From NCBI GenBank assembly GCA_040385825.1, contig JAZKGQ010000006.1:434001-498000 (forward strand): 64,000 bases of DNA. The letters run 5' to 3'. A program made the translations under genes and the position numbers. The stretch comes from JANNNF01 sp040385825 (lineage in GTDB: Bacteria; Pseudomonadota; Alphaproteobacteria; Rhodobacterales; Rhodobacteraceae). A model generated the notes under the pieces. It saw only the letters and a list, made by a program, of their open reading frames with translations, made no database searches and had not been told where the DNA came from. Each line of letters starts with the position of its first letter. The stretch's first letter is position 1. Below, one piece after another: positions 62,234 through 64,000 of the stretch.

Positions 62234-62953
62234 ATGCGCCCCTCTGGCAGAATTTTGAACGAAATGCGCGCGGTTTCGATGGAAACCGGCGTGATGAAAC
62301 ATGCCGAAGGGTCTTGTCTGATCAAGATGGGTGAAACCCATGTGCTGTGTTCGGCCACGATCGAGGACAAGGCGCCGTCGTTTCTGAAGAACACCGGGCT
62401 GGGCTGGGTGACTGCGGAATATGGCATGCTGCCGCGCGCCACCAACTCGCGGATGCGCAGAGAGGCGGCGGTCGGCAAGCAATCTGGCAGAACGCAAGAG
62501 ATTCAACGGCTTATCGGGCGCGCCTTGCGGGCCGGGGTGGATCGGTCGGCCTTGGGCGAGCGGCAGATCGTGATTGACTGCGATGTGTTGCAGGCCGATG
62601 GCGGCACGCGCTGCGCCTCGATCACCGGGGGTTGGGTGGCGCTGCGGCTGGCGGTGAACAAGCTGCTGAAGTCCGGCGCGATTGTCAGCGATCCGATTGT
62701 GGACCACGTTGCCGCCGTGTCTTGCGGGATTTATGCGGGGCAGACAGTGCTGGACCTGGACTATGCCGAGGATTCCACAGCCGGAACCGATGGCAACTTT
62801 ATCCTGACCGGGCGTGGGCGGCTGATCGAAGTGCAGATGTCGGCCGAGGGGGCCACGTTTTCGCGCGCCGAAATGACCGAACTGCTGGACATGTCGGAGG
62901 TTGGTTGTGCTGCGCTGGTGCAGGCGCAGAAGGCCGCCTTGGGCGCCCTCTGA
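62234..62953 (+). CDS. rph: Ribonuclease PH
   Basis: 239 residues. A phosphate-dependent 3' exoribonuclease that trims tRNA 3' ends. Signatures are MRPSGRILNEMRAVSMETG, LPRATNSRMRREAAVGKQSG, RTQEIQRLIGRALRAGVD and the phosphate-binding region ASITGGWVALRLAVNKL. Divergent from hrcA. Its stop overlaps the rdgB start as TGATG (62951-62955), so the two are coupled. Confidence 0.97.
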   Translation: MRPSGRILNEMRAVSMETGVMKHAEGSCLIKMGETHVLCSATIEDKAPSFLKNTGLGWVTAEYGMLPRATNSRMRREAAVGKQSGRTQEIQRLIGRALRAGVDRSALGERQIVIDCDVLQADGGTRCASITGGWVALRLAVNKLLKSGAIVSDPIVDHVAAVSCGIYAGQTVLDLDYAEDSTAGTDGNFILTGRGRLIEVQMSAEGATFSRAEMTELLDMSEVGCAALVQAQKAALGAL

Positions 62954-63561
62954 TGCCAGTGTTTCAGGGCAGCCAATTGCTGGTCGCGACGCACAATCGA
63001 GGCAAGCTGGACGAGATCGCGCATCTTATGCAGCCGTTTTCGGTTGCCGTCCTTTCTGCGGCTGCGCTTGGCTTGCCCGAACCTGCCGAAACAGAGACGA
63101 CGTTTGTGGGCAATGCCCGCATCAAGGCGCATGCTGCGGCAAAGGCGTCGGGCCTGCCGGCCCTGTCTGATGATTCCGGCCTGACGGTTGACGCCTTGGG
63201 TGGTGCGCCTGGGGTCTATACTGCCGATTGGGCAGAAACGCCGTCTGGGCGGGATTTCGGAATGGCAATGGCCCGCGTTTGGGCCGAGTTAGAGACTGTT
63301 TCTGCGGATTTCCCGCGCAGGGCGCAGTTTCGCTGTACGCTCGTTCTTGCCTGGCCAGATGGCAGGGACATGGTGTTTGAAGGCGTGATGCCCGGCCATC
63401 TGGTCTGGCCGATGCGCGGGTCGCAGGGGCATGGATATGATCCCATGTTTCAGCCTGACGGGTCTGACCAGACATTTGGCGAAATGGACCGTTGGGCGAA
63501 AAACCTGATCAGCCATCGTGCCGATGCCTTTCGCAAACTGGTCGCGGAGTGTTTCACGTGA
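62953..63561 (+). CDS. rdgB: Non-canonical purine NTP pyrophosphatase (XTP/dITP diphosphatase)
   Basis: 202 residues. It hydrolyses ITP, dITP and XTP to keep damaged purines out of nucleic acids. Signatures are LLVATHNRGKLDEIAHLM, ETETTFVGNARIKAHAAAKA, LSDDSGLTVDALGGAPGVYT and GSQGHGYDPMFQPDG. Its last codons lie inside a perfect parS site (63550-63565), and its stop overlaps the ridA start (GTGA, 63558-63561). Confidence 0.96.
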   Translation: MPVFQGSQLLVATHNRGKLDEIAHLMQPFSVAVLSAAALGLPEPAETETTFVGNARIKAHAAAKASGLPALSDDSGLTVDALGGAPGVYTADWAETPSGRDFGMAMARVWAELETVSADFPRRAQFRCTLVLAWPDGRDMVFEGVMPGHLVWPMRGSQGHGYDPMFQPDGSDQTFGEMDRWAKNLISHRADAFRKLVAECFT

Positions 63562-63565
63562 AACA
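63550..63565. promoter_or_regulatory. parS: parS centromere site (ParB-binding)
   Basis: TGTTTCACGTGAAACA, a perfect 16-bp palindrome identical to the widely conserved chromosomal parS consensus. It spans the rdgB stop and the ridA start codon. ParB would load here for origin segregation, so the oriC region should be near. Confidence 0.93.
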
Positions 63566-63932
63566 AATTTCAACCGGCTCGCCCTTTGAAAAAACGATGG
63601 GGTATAGCCGCGCCGTTGTGAAGGGCGGCTGGTGTTTCGTTTCCGGGGTTACTGGATATGACTATGCGACCATGGTGATGCCCGAGGGGATTGCCGATCA
63701 GGCCCACAACTGTTTTGCGACCATCGATGGCGTGCTGCAAACTGCCGGATTCAGCATGTCTGATATTGTGCGCGTTCAATACACAGTTGTCAGCGCCGAC
63801 CTCGTCACCGATCTTGTTCCCGTTCTGGGCCGGGCCCTTGGCGACATTCGGCCGGCAGCCACGATGGTTATAGCAGGGCTGATCCGCGAAGAAATGAAGG
63901 TGGAAATCGAAATCACCGCCTTCAAGGGGTAA
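63558..63932 (+). CDS. RidA-family protein (YjgF/YER057c/UK114)
   Basis: 124 residues. RidA proteins hydrolyse reactive enamine/imine intermediates. The sequence starts KQISTGSPFEKTMGYSRAVV and has the family region VSGVTGYDYATMVMPEGIA; the C-terminus is RPAATMVIAGLIREEMKVEI. The usual active-site Arg of strict RidA (in NRPAR-type motifs) is not evident, so this is a divergent member. It starts with GTG 63558 inside parS and overlaps the rdgB stop; hemW follows 4 bp after its stop. Confidence 0.88.
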   Translation: MKQISTGSPFEKTMGYSRAVVKGGWCFVSGVTGYDYATMVMPEGIADQAHNCFATIDGVLQTAGFSMSDIVRVQYTVVSADLVTDLVPVLGRALGDIRPAATMVIAGLIREEMKVEIEITAFKG

Positions 63933-63936
63933 AATC

Positions 63937-64000
63937 ATGGAAGATTGGCAATTTGCCGGGTTCGGCCTGTACCTGCATTGGCCCTTCTGCCAGTCGAAAT
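63937..64000 (+). CDS. hemW: HemW (coproporphyrinogen III oxidase-like radical SAM protein), N-terminus only
   Basis: Only 21 codons are inside the window: MEDWQFAGFGLYLHWPFCQS. The LYLHWPFC motif is the hallmark of HemW/HemN-like radical SAM proteins, where the Cys begins the CxxxCxxC iron-sulfur cluster motif. HemW is a haem chaperone. It begins 4 bp after ridA, and the rph-rdgB-ridA-hemW order is common near the origin in this group. The rest lies beyond the window edge. Confidence 0.85.
   Translation, partial: MEDWQFAGFGLYLHWPFCQSK

Overview
The window is high-GC DNA from an alphaproteobacterium of the Rhodobacter/Paracoccaceae group. Evidence is the regB / senC-regA / hvrA-like / ahcY neighbourhood known from Rhodobacter capsulatus, alpha-type addBA, a hemD-mic60-hemY operon, and tsaE-amgK-murU. 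A perfect 16-bp parS sequence at 63550-63565, beside hrcA, rph, rdgB and hemW, suggests the right end lies in the origin-proximal chromosome domain. The organism name is inference from gene content only.

Layout. 1-4506: an RND efflux permease (cut by the window edge) and its adaptor, divergent from a TetR-type repressor with a palindromic operator between them. 4507-12716: an all-minus-strand secretion island with two LuxR-type regulators, a tail-anchored coiled-coil protein, a large RTX-repeat protein without an enzyme domain, and its own type I ABC transporter and membrane fusion protein. 12717-13268: a gene-poor, palindrome-containing stretch ending in tRNA-Thr(CGU). 13349-19634: hemD-mic60-hemY divergent from tsaD-gpsA-yciI-like-EVE. 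19811-24641: Fsr-like exporter, DUF2853 protein, ahcY, a small exported protein, an HD phosphohydrolase and an H-NS/HvrA-like protein. 24720-29130: the RegA-SenC / RegB redox system plus a PAS-only membrane protein.

29137-43896 looks like an accessory block: an oxidative catabolic operon (GMC oxidoreductase, glycerate kinase, ketoglutarate semialdehyde dehydrogenase), a YHS-domain protein with a ThDP enzyme, a TPR protein, an osmoregulated periplasmic glucan operon (opgC-opgG-opgH plus an esterase) and an ECF SigF/NrsF pair. Three SigF-like promoters (GTAAC...CGAA) precede the YHS gene, the TPR gene and sigF itself, so much of this block may be one stress regulon.

44058-64000 is mainly housekeeping: tsaE-amgK-murU-addB-addA-trxA, a pair of uncharacterised genes (kinase-fold and glycosyltransferase-like), hslV-membrane protein-hslU, mutS, convergent hrcA and grpE, then rph-rdgB-ridA-hemW (hemW cut by the window edge). 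Many genes overlap by ATGA or TGATG, showing tight translational coupling.
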